64,000 bases of DNA, from assembly GCA_037903475.1 (NCBI GenBank), contig JBAJFG010000030.1, positions 62,001 through 126,000 of the forward strand, read 5' to 3'. A model generated the notes under the pieces. It worked only from the letters and a program-made list of their open reading frames with translations, searched no databases and was not told where the DNA came from. The position numbers were made by a program, and so were the translations under genes. Position 1 is the first letter of the stretch, and each line of letters opens with the position of its first letter. Of the stretch, positions 1 to 11,540 are shown piece after piece. Source of the DNA: Ancylostoma caninum. Taxonomy: Eukaryota > Nematoda > Chromadorea > Rhabditida > Ancylostomatidae.

Positions 1-102
1 ATGGCCTATGCAGCAGAACTAGCAGTGCCTCGCACAAAATCGATAGACATCGGAATCGATTTCGGTGGAGGAAGTACTCCACATACAGTCCTGTAGATCA
101 GG

Positions 103-312
103 AGGGAAGGATCTCCGCGACGCTTAGAATCCTCCACGTCGTTCCACGTCGTTCCACGTCGTCATCTCCAGCAAGCAGATGGGTCGACATGTTAGAGATG
201 ACTGAAGACAACGTACGACCATGATACGCAGTTATGTCTAACATGTTAATCAATGGTCTCCTTGTTGGAGATAATGACGTGGAGGAGCACAAGCGTTGCG
301 GAGATCCTTCTG
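103..312. mobile_element. Inverted-repeat element (MITE-like), copy A
   Basis: The left half reads AAGGATCTCCGC, then CCTCCACG, then CGTCATCTCCAGCAAG. The right half carries the reverse complements in the opposite order: CTTGTTGGAGATAATGACG, CGTGGAGG and GCGGAGATCCTT. This makes a roughly 70 bp imperfect inverted repeat around a short centre. The left arm also holds a tandem GTCGTTCCAC repeat. A second diverged copy lies at about 13060-13246, so this is a dispersed family. There is no coding capacity, so it would be non-autonomous. Confidence 0.65.
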
Positions 313-626
313 TCTCAATCTGCAGCACTATAGATTATAGCACCAGTCATAACTGTTTCCATTATTTATTAAAACAATTTATTATATCGATTTTTACATG
401 AAGCAAAAAGCTTTGCAGTGGAAGAAAATGCTGGGAAGCCGGGATCGTTTTCATCGAATTTGCTTTTATTCGTGCTAACTGTCTACGATTGCTACTGGCT
501 GAAAAGGCCTGAGAGGATTCATTTCATTTGTTCACGCTACTACGTATTATACTATCAATTATGCTCTGATAGTTTACAACTTCTTGATTCATTGCTGATG
601 TTATATGCCCAACTGCTTGTCCTTAA

Positions 627-1044
627 AGGCAGTGTGTCACCTCGTTTCGTGGGCTGTAGATATCAACATACTCTATACCTCCTCATCACGCTGATTCCAA
701 TGATACACGACAAATGCGTGAAAATGATGAGAACCCAATTTTTGAAGGGTCCGAAAGTGCAGCTCACGGACCATTTGGGCGGAGCGGTCCATGACTGTGC
801 TGGCTGCCCGCTACTGCTGCAACGTTGGTCAACACGTCTTCACTTGTCAAATCGATAAGATCAACGTCTTCACGCGTCCTTTCTCCTCGACAAACTTTTC
901 CAAACCCCATCCCGAAAAACGTTAAAAAAAAACGGATTTTAAGACCGTATTGTAACATCTTATGTCTACCACTGTATTCAGCGTGTTGAGGAGATTCAGA
1001 ATCTGCTGAAAGCCTAAACACGAAAACGAGGTGACACACTGCCT
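627..1044. mobile_element. Non-autonomous element with AGGCAG ends and TTAA duplication
   Basis: The left end AGGCAGTGTGTCACCTCG at 627 is matched by its reverse complement ending at 1044. Both ends abut TTAA (623-626 and 1045-1048), as expected for a TTAA target-site duplication. The interior of about 420 bp has no recognisable protein. The open frame at 418-858 runs through the left boundary and is judged spurious. A relative with the same AGGCAG start and TTAA flanks lies at 20309-20730, and a solo end lies at 59306. A TTAA duplication is typical of piggyBac-type mobilisation, but the AGGCAG ends are not the classic CCC-type ends, so the superfamily is left open. Confidence 0.7.
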
Positions 1045-2218
1045 TTAAGGGCGGAAGGTTACATTCAAAGAATGTTCGATACGGCACATCTTTTTTTTAA
1101 AGTTCTTCATTAAAGTATAAGGAGAAACACTGCAACAAATCAATTCCCATCCAAGAATCTCCCTTTGTTATTTATACCTTACATAAACGTAAACTGACTT
1201 CATGTCTCCACGTCTGAGAAGCATAACTCAGGGTTATAGGCATAGTTTGGGGTTTTGAAGGCCATGGCATAACAAATTCCCTAGGATCAAAAGATTTTCT
1301 TAATATGGAGTTTCTATTAGGCTCGGAATTGAATTTCTAGACAAATCATACTGTTAAATTTCTTTTTTTATCTAACCTCGACTCCTCAGGTCTTTTAAGC
1401 AGCAATCGTAAACTGTCAGCACGAATAAATGCAAATTCGACGAAAACGATCCCGAAACAAAAAGGATAGGTTCAGATTAGCGATTGCGGAGCGCGCTAGG
1501 TTGATATCAGCAGTAAACGGTGCCGCCAGCTAGTTGAAAAAAGTACTGTATGCGATGGGTAATTTGGTGACCCTCCTACGGATAATGCCTTCTTGTGAAG
1601 CAGGAGTGCTAAACTTTTAATATTTGCATGCAAAGTTTTTCCTGTATATTATTGGAATTACTATTGGAATTACAGACACTAGCGGACCCGAAAGTTCTCT
1701 TTATAGAGCCTCCTTCGGTCTCCAGCAATTTGGTTCAGCCACGCGAGAGAAGGTTTAAATCGTTGACAGAATGTTTGCCATCTCCGAAGTCGAAACCACG
1801 ACCCGTGACCAATCACGGGCTGGTAGCACAGGGCGTATGCATCGATGAAAGGCTTGGGTCTCAGTACAACTTATTCCGCAGAGCGTCATATGATGAGTCT
1901 ATATTTCGATCTAATGTTGTTGAAGAAAAATGTCAGTCGAAATGCTGTATCATGTAACTGCAAAATTAAATCATCATTAGTTTCTGCTGATTTAACCTCG
2001 TTTTTTTTTTTTGGTTGTGGACCTACGGTTAGGATCTATAAAAGAATGCTACTGCGGATGCAGCTTAGCTTCATACCTACCAGCTATGTTCACAAATCCC
2101 TGATATTCTTTACCTGCTACACTGCTGTCCTTTGAAGTTTTGTCCGTGTCCGTTGATCAAAGCATGATGCTACTTTCCAGCCTTTCACTAGTACGAATAA
2201 CCCAAGTATATATACTAG

Positions 2219-2508
2219 CGGTCATTCTGATTCAATGCTGTTTTGTATTCGGCCATATCACTATATCTTTAAGTATTACTAGCGCGAGCTGATGCAAGAG
2301 CGGATGCGTAGCGCTGCTGCCAAATAACAGCCTCATTCATTCTCGGAATGAAACTATTGCAGGCCGGTAACAGCTCCATACAGTGGTGAATGGAACCATT
2401 CTAGGCTTACACCGCCACGCTCCAGCCCTTGCATGAACTCTCGCTACTGATGCGTGATGATATAGTGATATGGCCGCAAAGGAACAACACTGAATCAGGA
2501 TGACCATG
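2219..2508. mobile_element. Inverted-repeat element (MITE-like)
   Basis: About 48 bp at the left (starting GGTCATTCTGATTCAATG, ending GGCCATATCACTATATC) recurs in reverse complement at the right (GATATAGTGATATGGCC through AGGATGACC). A few mismatches separate the arms, and further imperfect pairing continues inwards. The total is about 290 bp with no coding capacity. Confidence 0.65.
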
Positions 2509-3257
2509 ACTATACTTCGATGTAACTAGCTGAATGGCTTGTGGATTTAACTTACTTATTCTAAGCGTTTAGAAGCTAAATCGATGTGAGCGAAAAATTA
2601 CCAATGTCTCAGATTTTTTGTTGTGTGTATTTAGGAAAAAATTGGACGGGGTCTTGATCTGTCTTGGTCTGGATTTTTTTCAATTATTTGTAAAGACTAC
2701 TTTGAGATAGATGCAAAGTTTTCCCCTGTATTGTATCTTATCGAAAATCTTATAAATTCAGTGTGAAATAAATGGCTTGAAACTGGTGTTTAGTTTTTTT
2801 TCTTTGTGTGGTGAGAACTTCTCCATCTGATCTTATTGCTGTAATTGCTTCATTAGCTGTGCAGTGGCGGTCGCAGAAGTTCTTCTAAGGGGGGGGGGGA
2901 GTAAAAGGGAACTTGGCCTTGACTAAACCTATTAATAAACTAATGTCAAATTCAGATGTGTGAGAAGAAGCATTCAAAAAATTTATAATTCAAGTGACGA
3001 ATAAGCTAACCCGGATTTCTTTTCACTAGCTACCGCTACCTTTCCCCCTCCTCCCACTCCCTCCGCGTCCGCCACTGCCGTTCTAATATTTGCATGCTTG
3101 CAAGCAATAGCTAGCCTTATTTTTAAAGGAAAATCTTTTTTCGCACTAAGAAACACCAAATTGAGCTGGATGCAACAAATCCCGTTCTAAAAACCTGTCA
3201 ATGTACAGTGGGCGTAGATGGAAGTGTGTTCCTCGCAGACCGGGCAAGCACGCGGCA

Positions 3258-3420
3258 CGAGCGCGCTGCTCGCGCTGGAACCGTCGTGACAACAAATCAT
3301 AGGGTTTTCTTGATAATTAGTTAACTTGCCTTATAGCGGACATCATCCAGGGTGGGAATTTATCAAGGAAACCCTGATTTGCTGCTACGGCGGCGGTTCC
3401 AGGGCGGGCGGCGCCACCGC
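3258..3420. mobile_element. Small inverted-repeat element upstream of the GYF gene
   Basis: CTGGAACCGTCGTGACAACA at about 3275 pairs with the reverse complement ending GGCGGTTCCAG at about 3402. Pairing continues inwards through AGGGTTT.CTTGATAA and outwards through GC-rich sequence. The element is about 160 bp and lies about 115 bp upstream of the predicted start codon of the next gene, so it may sit in its promoter. Confidence 0.6.
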
Positions 3421-3535
3421 TCGGTGTGCTTCCAGAGTCCGCAAAAAACACATTGACATCGCCGCTCACTATGTTTACGTGAGTGTGAACTTACTGTGAA
3501 CAGGAGCTGATCCGAAATAAGTTCATGGTGCAGTG

Positions 3536-6500
3536 ATGGATTGGGAGTTCAGCTATCTTGATCTCAAGGGGAATTTCAGGTTTGATTACTTTTTCACTCA
3601 GCTTTGAAGAGATGTTCTAATTGTGTGTGATTTTAGAGGTCCATTTTGTTCTGATGTGATGCAAAAATGGTATGAAAAAGGATATTTCTGCTCTGATCTC
3701 AAATTATTCGTTCATCGCGGCCATATTGCAGACATCACTACGTTAGGTGGGTTCCTAGAAGTGCCAGAAAGTTCCGTATTCTATATTGAAATGCTTGGAA
3801 GTCAAACATGTTCTGACTTTGTTGTTTGTAATGAAATGGCTAGCTTATTGTTAAGGTGAGCTATGTAAAAAGAATGGTGAACGAACCCCTTTCATCTTCT
3901 CGAATCCACCTCAAGATCTGACCATTTATCGAGGCTTTGTCGAATTTCCTCCAGGAATCAAAGTTAAGATGGGATGTTCTGTGAGTATTTCACCCAGTCT
4001 CTGGGAAACCAGGACATCACTGGATGTTTCGTCGTATGATGCTGTCTAATTTGATGATTAGTGGAGGTATCATGACTTTTACGGCTCCAACGATAAAATG
4101 CATTTCTAGCCAAAAAGCTCACGACCAACTACGTCGTCTAATGCGAATGTGGATGTTTCGATGGGACTTACTACCACAGGTTTGCAAAGTGACTTATTTA
4201 CTTCGTCTAAATTCTTTCCACTTTCCACTGCAGGTATTGTTGCAGTTTCTCAAGGGGATCAAAGAATAGCAGTGATACACCCGCTGTCTCCGAAGAACTC
4301 TGTTGCTAATGTCTCGGTAACCGTTTCAGAGAAAGTTGACGGTAACGCTCCAACAGAAGTCCAGGAAGGTTCGATATGTTCTATTGAGAACGTGGTGATT
4401 GTAAAACTGTGGAGGTGACAAAGGTTTTCATTAATGATCTTCTACCGCATTGATATTCATAGGTGAACTGGTGATACGTGAAAAAGAAGTAACTTCTGCT
4501 GTGGCGAAAAATGCACAATCTTGGCCACTGCTTTCGCTTCACCTTAAGAATAATCCGCGAACGATGAGAAGTTCGTTGCAGTTTCAAGATGTTGCAGGTA
4601 CGGAACGAGACCAATACGTTTCACCACTTTCTATTCAGAGTCCTGGATTAATACCGAGTTTCGCAACCTGGCTGCACTACTCAAGAACGCTGATATAAGG
4701 AAGCTTGATAATGATCCAGACAACCATGATCTTCGTGGGGTGGGTGATCTCCGGTCGTGCTCGTCCATTCTTTCTGCAGAATTTCTCCAGAAATGTTCAT
4801 TTTTTCGTGTTTAGGCGATCTGCAAGTTGTGTTATGTTGAGTTAGCAGCTGCCAGCGATGTTATGAAGCACTTGACAGTTAAAGTTCATCAGGAGCGGGT
4901 TGGTTTTAAAAATTTCTCGACATTTGGAGGCTTCACGGTGGTCAAAATTTTTTCGCGGGGGTCATCCCTCTAAGTGTGATCTAGAAATTTCATTCAATAT
5001 AATTTGAATTCCGTTTCAAACATTTCTCGGAGCTACCAGGTATCACTTCTCTACAAAGTGGAATTTTTATATTGATTCCATGTTAGTGGTATGCAGGTGG
5101 AAGAAAGTGAATCAAAACTAAATGACTAAGATTTGTCTTCTAAGGTGCTAAGAAGATGTCAGATAGTTGGAAGGGAGTTCGACGACTACAAAAAACGACT
5201 ACAGAGGGCTGCCAAGTCGTCGTCTGGTAAGTACAGTTATATAGCATCATGGAAACGTCGGGAAATCCAAGATTTTTGGAACTTTTTCGTCGTGGGTTGA
5301 AAATATGAAAAAGTTATCAAAACTATGGTGTGGATGATTGATCAGATTGATGCGTTTTATTGCAAGCAGTAGTATTTGCCTTAAATTTTCACTGCTAAAT
5401 TTGCAATGTGGCTTCTAGATCCCCTTCCAGCAATTATTCCCAAGATGAGCATTCCATTCTTTGATCCATACATACCATTATTTCTCCTTCTGTGCGACTG
5501 ATGTCCTAATATTCTTTGTTTTAAACTATTCTTTTCAGCAGAAGCGATTTCATCCTCTGTAGTGAAGGCTAGTAAGTCACTGTCATCAGCACCAAGTAGC
5601 TCAGCATCGACAAAGATATCGCCTGAGAACAGGAGCACTTCAGCAGCATCACCAACTCCTGCATCGGTGAAAACCACTAAACCTTCTAAAGCGCTCAACA
5701 GCACATCGAAAACTCCTACTACATCTGCGTCAAATGTGAAAACGTTTTATAATTCGCAAATGAATCCAAGCTCATCGATATCCTTGAAGGCACCCGACTG
5801 TACGAAAAAGTCCACGAGCCCAGAGGCTGGGGATGTTCCCGTTATCAAGCTATTTCAATCGACCTCGACTTCGTCTCGTGTGCTTACCGGTTCGTCAGAT
5901 TTCTATCAAAATATTCAGACATTGTTTACCTAGTTTGGTTCCGGTGCTTGTGCACTTTTGTTTGCGTTATTGAGCCTTTTCGTGTGAAACTGAAGAGGCT
6001 TTGCAAAAAAATTGGCTATCGGTGTTCTAAGCCCAAAGGGCTGCCATTTGTATTTTGAGACTGACGCTGGGAATCTTGCTCTGATTACGAGAAATTTCCA
6101 TTTTCCTAGGAATGTTTGTTGGGAAACACTGACCAGTAGCTGTTTTTCGGCCGCATTATTTTTTTCGGTGCAGCCTAACCTTTTTAGAGATCAAAAACAG
6201 TCTTTGGAAGGTTGTTTAGCGAAACCTTGCTTTTGTGCGAAGGAAAATTAATTTCCGTATTCTTATTCCAAACATTTCAGATGAAGAATTTGAGGAGAAA
6301 ATGGGAGAGCTCCGTGTGCTTTCTCACAAGATCAATCCACCGAAATTCATGGATTTGTATAAGGATCGAATGTCGAGTGTAAGTAGATGATTTAGTTGTG
6401 TTTTTAGTTAAATTGATTAGTATCTTCATTTACATTTCCAGACGTTTTGTCATATGTGTTCCGTTAAAACACATGGTCCTACCACATTGTTGGCACACCA

Positions 6501-6676
6501 CGTTTCGCAAAAGCACTGTGAAAAGGTAGTTTTCCTCAGCGAAGCTTAGATGGTGGAGTTTTGGCGTCGCTTTTCGATTTCAGCACATCTTGCCATTTCA
6601 GATGAAAGGCCGTGGCTCGCTACCTACAGAGCATGACATTGCGTTGTGGAAATGCCAGATACTTGCTGGGAAATGA
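3536..6676 (+). CDS. GYF-domain protein with two U1/matrin-type zinc fingers
   Basis: Twelve exons: 3536-3579, 3637-3855, 3858-3980, 4110-4414, 4463-4597, 4639-4739, 4815-4898, 5145-5226, 5539-5889, 6281-6378, 6442-6525, 6602-6676. The ATG lies directly before the GYF fold: W-E-F-S-Y-L-D, then GPF, M..W and the diagnostic GYF, followed by a helix ending NGERTPF as in GIGYF proteins. Exon 7 encodes C-x2-C-x12-H-x5-H (CKLC...H...H). Exon 11 encodes a second finger of exactly the same spacing (CHMC...H...H). A Ser/Thr-rich disordered linker (exon 9) separates them. GYF domains bind proline-rich peptides and U1-type fingers bind RNA or spliceosomal partners, so an RNA-linked adaptor role is inferred. 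Exons 6-12 join in perfect phase. Two upstream joins do not: a one-base frame slip near 3856 and the exon 4/5 boundary. These could be base errors or decay. The exact orthologue was not recognised. Confidence 0.75.
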
Positions 6677-8467
6677 CAGGCCGGGAAAGCTTCGACATCA
6701 CTCCTTTTTTCTTTCTCTTCTGTCATCCATTAGAATTAGTTTTTAGTTTTTCCTTGTTTAATTTAGTGCCTTTTTGCTCCATACACTGGCTTTCCCACTT
6801 CCAGTGTAGGATACATTTGTAATTCTTATCAAGCATTACTAACTTCATCGGTATTTCCATTAGTTCCTCATCTGATGCTGGTTTGAAATTTCCTCATAAT
6901 TGGTCTCTTATGATGTAACCTTGGGTTTCTTGCGTTGTGTGGGTTCATTACTCATTCCGTTTTGGTTTACTATGATCTGGGACAAGTTAGTGCAATAGCA
7001 GGTACTTTATTGGTGTTTTACGGTTACATAAGCGTTGTGAACCACATTTGTTGCTCTCAGCTGTTCATGATTTTGTACTGTCACATTGCATTTGTCATAG
7101 TTAAATTAGCCTTATAAATACTATCACATATTCTGCTTTGTTTCAACCTTTGTTGATAATTTCATAGTGAATCCTCCATACTCAGAATTAAGGTGGGGCT
7201 CTGAACGTTCAGAAGCTTTTGTGTCGTTCAGGTTGGTAACCTTTCGCGTTCACATTTGGGTAAAAATTCAGAGAATCAGGAGAAGTGCAACTAAGTATTT
7301 TTGAAATTCTAATGGTTTCCATGAGAGAGAGTTGTCAAATAACTGAGGTAGTAAGAAGCTTATGAATTATATGGTCTGTTAATCCAGGGAGTGCTTCCTG
7401 GTGGACTTTTCTGCAATGGCGACCGCAGTGATAGCGGCTGGTTCGATAGGAGACAGCAGCGAAACATTAAAATGGAAGGAATCACACCAAATACATATCA
7501 AAACTTACAGTAAAAGGTGTAAAAAGAGATCGAAAAGCCGAATGGTCGTTTGATACCACTGCAGTTGCTATTGCAGTAGAAGTCCACCCGGAGGCACTCC
7601 CTGGCCTGACGGACTGTAGCTGCAAGAAATTGGGAGAACATTTGTTTTCACCACATTTTTTTCTCAGCTACAATTTTGAACCAAATAGTTTTAGCTAGAA
7701 TCGAACTTGTTTCTCAATTTTCCAGCCATACAATCCAAACAACGCCCATCAAAAGTGCGTCTCTAACTGGAACTATCCGGGTAGTGCCAGGGTGGGCAAG
7801 TTCCCTTAGATGTGGATGACTAGGAAAAAATGCAAAGCTTTTGCACATTTCTTCTATAGATGAGTTGCACAATTCTCCTATAGATGAGGTGGAAATCTCT
7901 ATCTAGCTTGCCTTTAGTCTATTTCCGATGATTGTTTTTTATATCCATTTTGGTTATTTATTTTCAGAATTAATTCTACTGCCAGAATTTATTCTGTTCA
8001 CGCCAGTCCTCGTCCCATAGTGAATACACCGGTTTTTCCAGCTGGCCATACTCTTTTCTGCAGCAGTCACTGCTGCTATACCATGCAATATGATTCTACA
8101 TGAGATATGCTCTTGAGAGTAGATTAAAATTATAAGTATGTTAATTAGCAGCAACTGGATGCATATTTATAATACAAAATGGAAATGTAATCTGAAGACT
8201 GTACAGTGAGAGGTTGTGCTGGGCTATCATACTGTTACTGGATACTAGACAACGAGGATCCCTAACTAGGCAGATGATGGATTATTTAGTTCCTATGTAA
8301 TTCACAAGTCATCTAAACTTTAGTATCTTTAGATTTAGAGGCGGATAAAAACGTCTAAGAAGAAAAAGACGGACGCAAATGTAATAGTAATTACACATTG
8401 AAAATGTGATCCTGCAGAAAATTTTCAATGTACTGAATTTCACCTATTTTTCCTAGATGCTAAATAG
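6677..8467. other. Intergenic region
   Basis: AT-rich DNA between the convergent GYF and TMEM272-like genes. Apart from the inverted-repeat element at 7384-7604, no gene, RNA or long repeat is evident. The open frame at 6935-7117 encodes a hydrophobic stretch but lacks splice or codon support. Confidence 0.6.
7384..7604. mobile_element. Inverted-repeat element with 37 bp ends
   Basis: The left end CCAGGGAGTGCTTCCTGG, continuing through TGGACTTTTCTGCAATGGC, is repeated in reverse complement at the right end (GCTATTGCAGTAGAAGTCCA through GGCACTCCCTGG) with about five mismatches in 37 bp. The interior of about 150 bp is non-coding. This is a typical MITE layout. Confidence 0.7.
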
Positions 8468-9414
8468 CTACGCTTCCGTGACATAGTCGTCATCATCCGC
8501 ATCTGACTCATGGAAGACAACATAACAACAGGCACAACACAGGCAGGCAAGAACGAAGCACGCCATGACACAAAAGATCGTTGAGATGACTAGCGCGATG
8601 TAGTAAGTGAGCTGATCACAGTAGTTGTCCTTGTCGAAGGTGTCGAATGTGACATTCTCATACGCTGTGTACACCCATATACATCCAGCAATAAACCTCA
8701 AAAGTAGTAAATTCATCGTTGCCTAGTCTGGTAGTATGTGAGCTGGTCACAGTAGTTGCCACAATAGAATTAATTACAATTGAGCTGGTCACAGTAGTTG
8801 TCACAATAGAATTAATTACAAACAGAATTTTGAGTACAATTCGTTCAATTCAAACCATATTTAGTAGATTTTTGCAGCTAAAACATTGCAAGAATTGAGA
8901 AAATTTAGGGAGAAGGAAGTGAAAGTTTTCATCTCGGCCTTAGCACTTACAATACTATAGATTTTTGGAAAATCTCCTAGAGAGCAATGGATTAAAAAAA
9001 AATTTATCACTGTTTCAATACTTCTACGAAGCAAATTCTATTAGCTTACCATACAGGTCTGAATACCAATAATAATCCGTCGATTATTCGAGAACACATT
9101 GGATGCGATTGGTTTCGTGTTTCCTGAAACCAGCATTCGGAACTTGAGTTCGTTTTCATATAAGAGGGCGCTTTTCCACTACGCCTGTACTTTTTTGGTG
9201 ACATAATTATACAACGTACCTTGAACAATTTGTAGAAATGATTGACTATGTTAATCACTGAAGATAATGCTGCGACGATCATCCATATAGGAATCTCCTC
9301 TCTCACAGGACAGTTGTCAATGTTCATGAATCCAATGACAGCCATTGCAATGTAAAATACAGCAAGAGCCACAACAGAAATATTCGAAGTTGCTAAATTT
9401 TCAATCCTCACAAC
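8468..9414 (-). CDS. TMEM272-like four-helix membrane protein
   Basis: Two exons: 9414-9050 and 8696-8468, joined phase 2 (TG|G = Trp) by a GTAAGC donor. The protein has four hydrophobic segments. The first is followed by the family-typical NCPVREEIPIWMIV (Cys-Pro-Val before a second helix), then a basic and polar loop. The third segment contains the RPVW|FIAGCIWVY signature, a luminal stretch ends in NYCDQLTYY, the fourth helix is Cys-rich, and the tail is acidic (ESDADDDD). TMEM272 proteins are poorly characterised and often multi-copy in nematodes. No function is claimed beyond a membrane location. The 5' end is uncertain: reading in frame reaches a likely acceptor (CACAG before GTT GTG at 9414), and a preceding short exon at about 9525-9550 ending GAG|gtgaga would join in phase, but no start codon was found. 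Confidence 0.75.
8741..8822. repeat. Two-copy 41 bp tandem repeat inside an intron
   Basis: GAGCTGGTCACAGTAGTTG, followed by YCACAATAGAATTAATTACA, occurs twice head-to-tail with one mismatch. The first half, including upstream GTAGTAtGT, is nearly identical to 8599-8629 in the adjacent coding exon (which encodes the DNYCDQLTYY region). The intronic repeat therefore appears to be derived from exon sequence. Confidence 0.7.
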
Positions 9415-9659
9415 CTGTGCATCAACTTTCCATCTACATATATTGTAATTCTACCTATGTCTTAGTCTTTGATGTCTGGTTGTACTCTCTATATGTTTTC
9501 TTCCCTTATCAACAGGATCTCACCTCAGAATCGACTTGGAGAAGTTGACATCAGAAGGACCTTTAGGCGACGTTGTTTGTAAGAGTGTACATTTCCAGAG
9601 TTTTGGAAAAAGAATTGCTGAAGTCCCTTTTTCACAACCCTTCCTTTTAAAGAGTTAGA

Positions 9660-9850
9660 GGCATGGCTTGTCAGAACCTCGCAACTCCTCGCGACAAAAT
9701 ACAGCAAGGAGTTGCGAAGCTGCCGCTTTTTCGAAGAGTTCGAGGCGCTGTATGCCGCAACTCCGCAACTCCCCGCGACGGCAGCCAACAAGGAGTTGCG
9801 GAGTTGTGGCGCGCTCTCTAAAAAGCCGCAACTCCTTGTGGCTGCGGTAC
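9660..9850. repeat. Cluster of inverted GCAACTCC / GGAGTTGC motifs
   Basis: GCAACTCC and its complement GGAGTTGC recur several times within about 170 bp (for example near 9690, 9707, 9758, 9766, 9792 and 9828) in alternating orientation. Two pair over longer stretches such as CGCAACTCCTTGTGGCTGC. The stretch is GC-rich compared with its flanks and has no protein support. The motif resembles the GCAACGGCTCC and GAGTTGC words of the satellite at 13.4-16.8 kb, but a common origin is only a suggestion. Confidence 0.5.
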
Positions 9851-9945
9851 TTCCATAAGGAAATATTTATATCACTGTGATCAGTCTCGCCTGAAGATTT
9901 TTATATGAAAGTCTCAAAATCGATTTTTATTAGAGACACTGCCCT

Positions 9946-11165
9946 TAGCACGGGGATATGCGTAATCACGGTCTGCGACTAGAGAATTACGAATTACTAC
10001 TATTTTTTGCATATTTTTTGCGGCTTACGATTTACAAAAAACGGCCCAGATTTCGTAACAAAGCAATAAATGATGACAAGAAAGGAATCTCGTCATAGTG
10101 CTTGTACTCGGAGGTGGAAGGGAGAAATATGCGTAGATTTGTCTGTGTTTGCATTTCAAACCAATATTAAGAGCAAATTCTCGCTGTTTCGCTAATGGTA
10201 ATTCATCTTTATTACTCTTGGAAATTCTCTTCGTTATTCCCGGAAATTCATTTTCGAGATTTTTGTAGAGAACATCTGCTAGAGCTGTGAAGACCAGAGA
10301 CCTACATAAAGTGCCACAAGAACATCAACAGCCACATTTTTTGCTTTTTTCTTGGCTAGGAGGTTATTGCAGAGGATAAGTGCACAATACTCAGAGGTTT
10401 TTTTTGCTCCCGAGCTCCTGCGAACCAATTGACAACGACCATTAACAGGAATGTTAAAGCACAAGAAATAATTCCTCTCTGAGACGCATTCGACATCATC
10501 TGAGAGTTGGAGAGGTATTGCATGTGCTTAGGCGACTCCAGGGACCAGTAACGTAAGTTAAGTTAACGGTAACGTAAGGTAAGTTGAACACTCGCTTTTT
10601 TAGGGCGCCAGATCGCGACAGTAAATGTGTAAGACAGCCAAGGTCTGCACTGAGAAACATGAGCCGAATATAGTAACTAGATGGAGACAGCCGATGCATC
10701 AAGTTTACATTTCAATGAACTCTTCTGGTACCACTTCGGCGACCTGACAAGGATGGATGGCTTTATTGGCACGGAAATAAATTATTGACCTTATTCACCT
10801 CAGAAGCAGCGACGATTGAATGAAATTTTCTTTTCCGTAGCGTTTGATAATAATTGTTCTCTAATATCAAGGTTATCTGCTGAAAATATCGAAGAGAATA
10901 ACGTTGTCTGTGCTACCATTCTAAGCATAAGATAGAGAAGTTGTGTGAGAAGCGAGTTTAGAGAGAGTAGCTTTCTTATAAATCGAGTTGAAGCTTTCCA
11001 GATCTCATCGATTGATTTTCAGTTACGACTTACTAATTGCTACGGCTGAAGAAAATTTATGATTTAGAGGAATTAATTTTTTGTTATTACGATTTACGAC
11101 GTGCTGCGGCTCTGAAAAATTTACAGTTTACGGGAGCCATTTTTCGTTACGCGCATCCCTGCTAT
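9946..11165. mobile_element. Possible long element with AGCAGGGATGCGCGTAA-like ends
   Basis: The left end TTAGCACGGGGATATGCGTAA is related to the reverse complement of the right end, TATAGCAGGGATGCGCGTAAC. Near each end, inside, lie repeated TTACGATTTAC-type words. The interior of about 1.2 kb contains no confident gene. The end sequence resembles that of the element at 60316-60982 (ATCAGGGATGAGCGAAT). The boundaries are tentative because the ends carry mismatches and no target duplication was identified. Confidence 0.35.
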
Positions 11166-11540
11166 AAAACGTACATTTAAAAAAAAAAACTGGGAATTTT
11201 CTTCTTGAGAGAAGAAAACCAGCTTGCTCAGGAATGATAAGAAAAAGCACGTCAAGAGTAGAAAAATTCTCGTGCAGCTTACGTTATTCACACCTACTAG
11301 TTATTTATTTTTTTTTGCTGGGAATATTTTTGCCAATTTTGCTCACATCGGTTGGGTAAGTTCTCAAAAAGGTGACGCAAACTGTTGATAGATGGCGTCC
11401 TTGCGGTGTTCACTTCGTTTTATAATGTGTCTATATGCTGACAGCGTAACCACTTATTCTAGACACGAGCTTTAGAGCCGCACAAGTTATCTTGTTCCAG
11501 TACGAGAGCATATGCTATTCTAAGACTGAAAAATAATGTT

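Larger units (their letters stand above)
1..3535. other. Intergenic region rich in inverted-repeat elements
   Basis: No confident gene. The first 93 bases form an open frame starting ATG at position 1 and ending TAG at 91-93 (31 residues, with a GGGS run). It may be the end of something that starts outside the window, but nothing supports it. The rest holds four inverted-repeat elements, listed separately, and AT-rich DNA with homopolymer runs such as the G run near 2888. Longer open frames here lie inside the repeat elements and show no recognisable protein features. Confidence 0.6.

Noticed and set aside
418..858. 146-codon open frame
   Set aside because: It crosses the TTAA boundary of an inverted-repeat element and has no recognisable protein feature.
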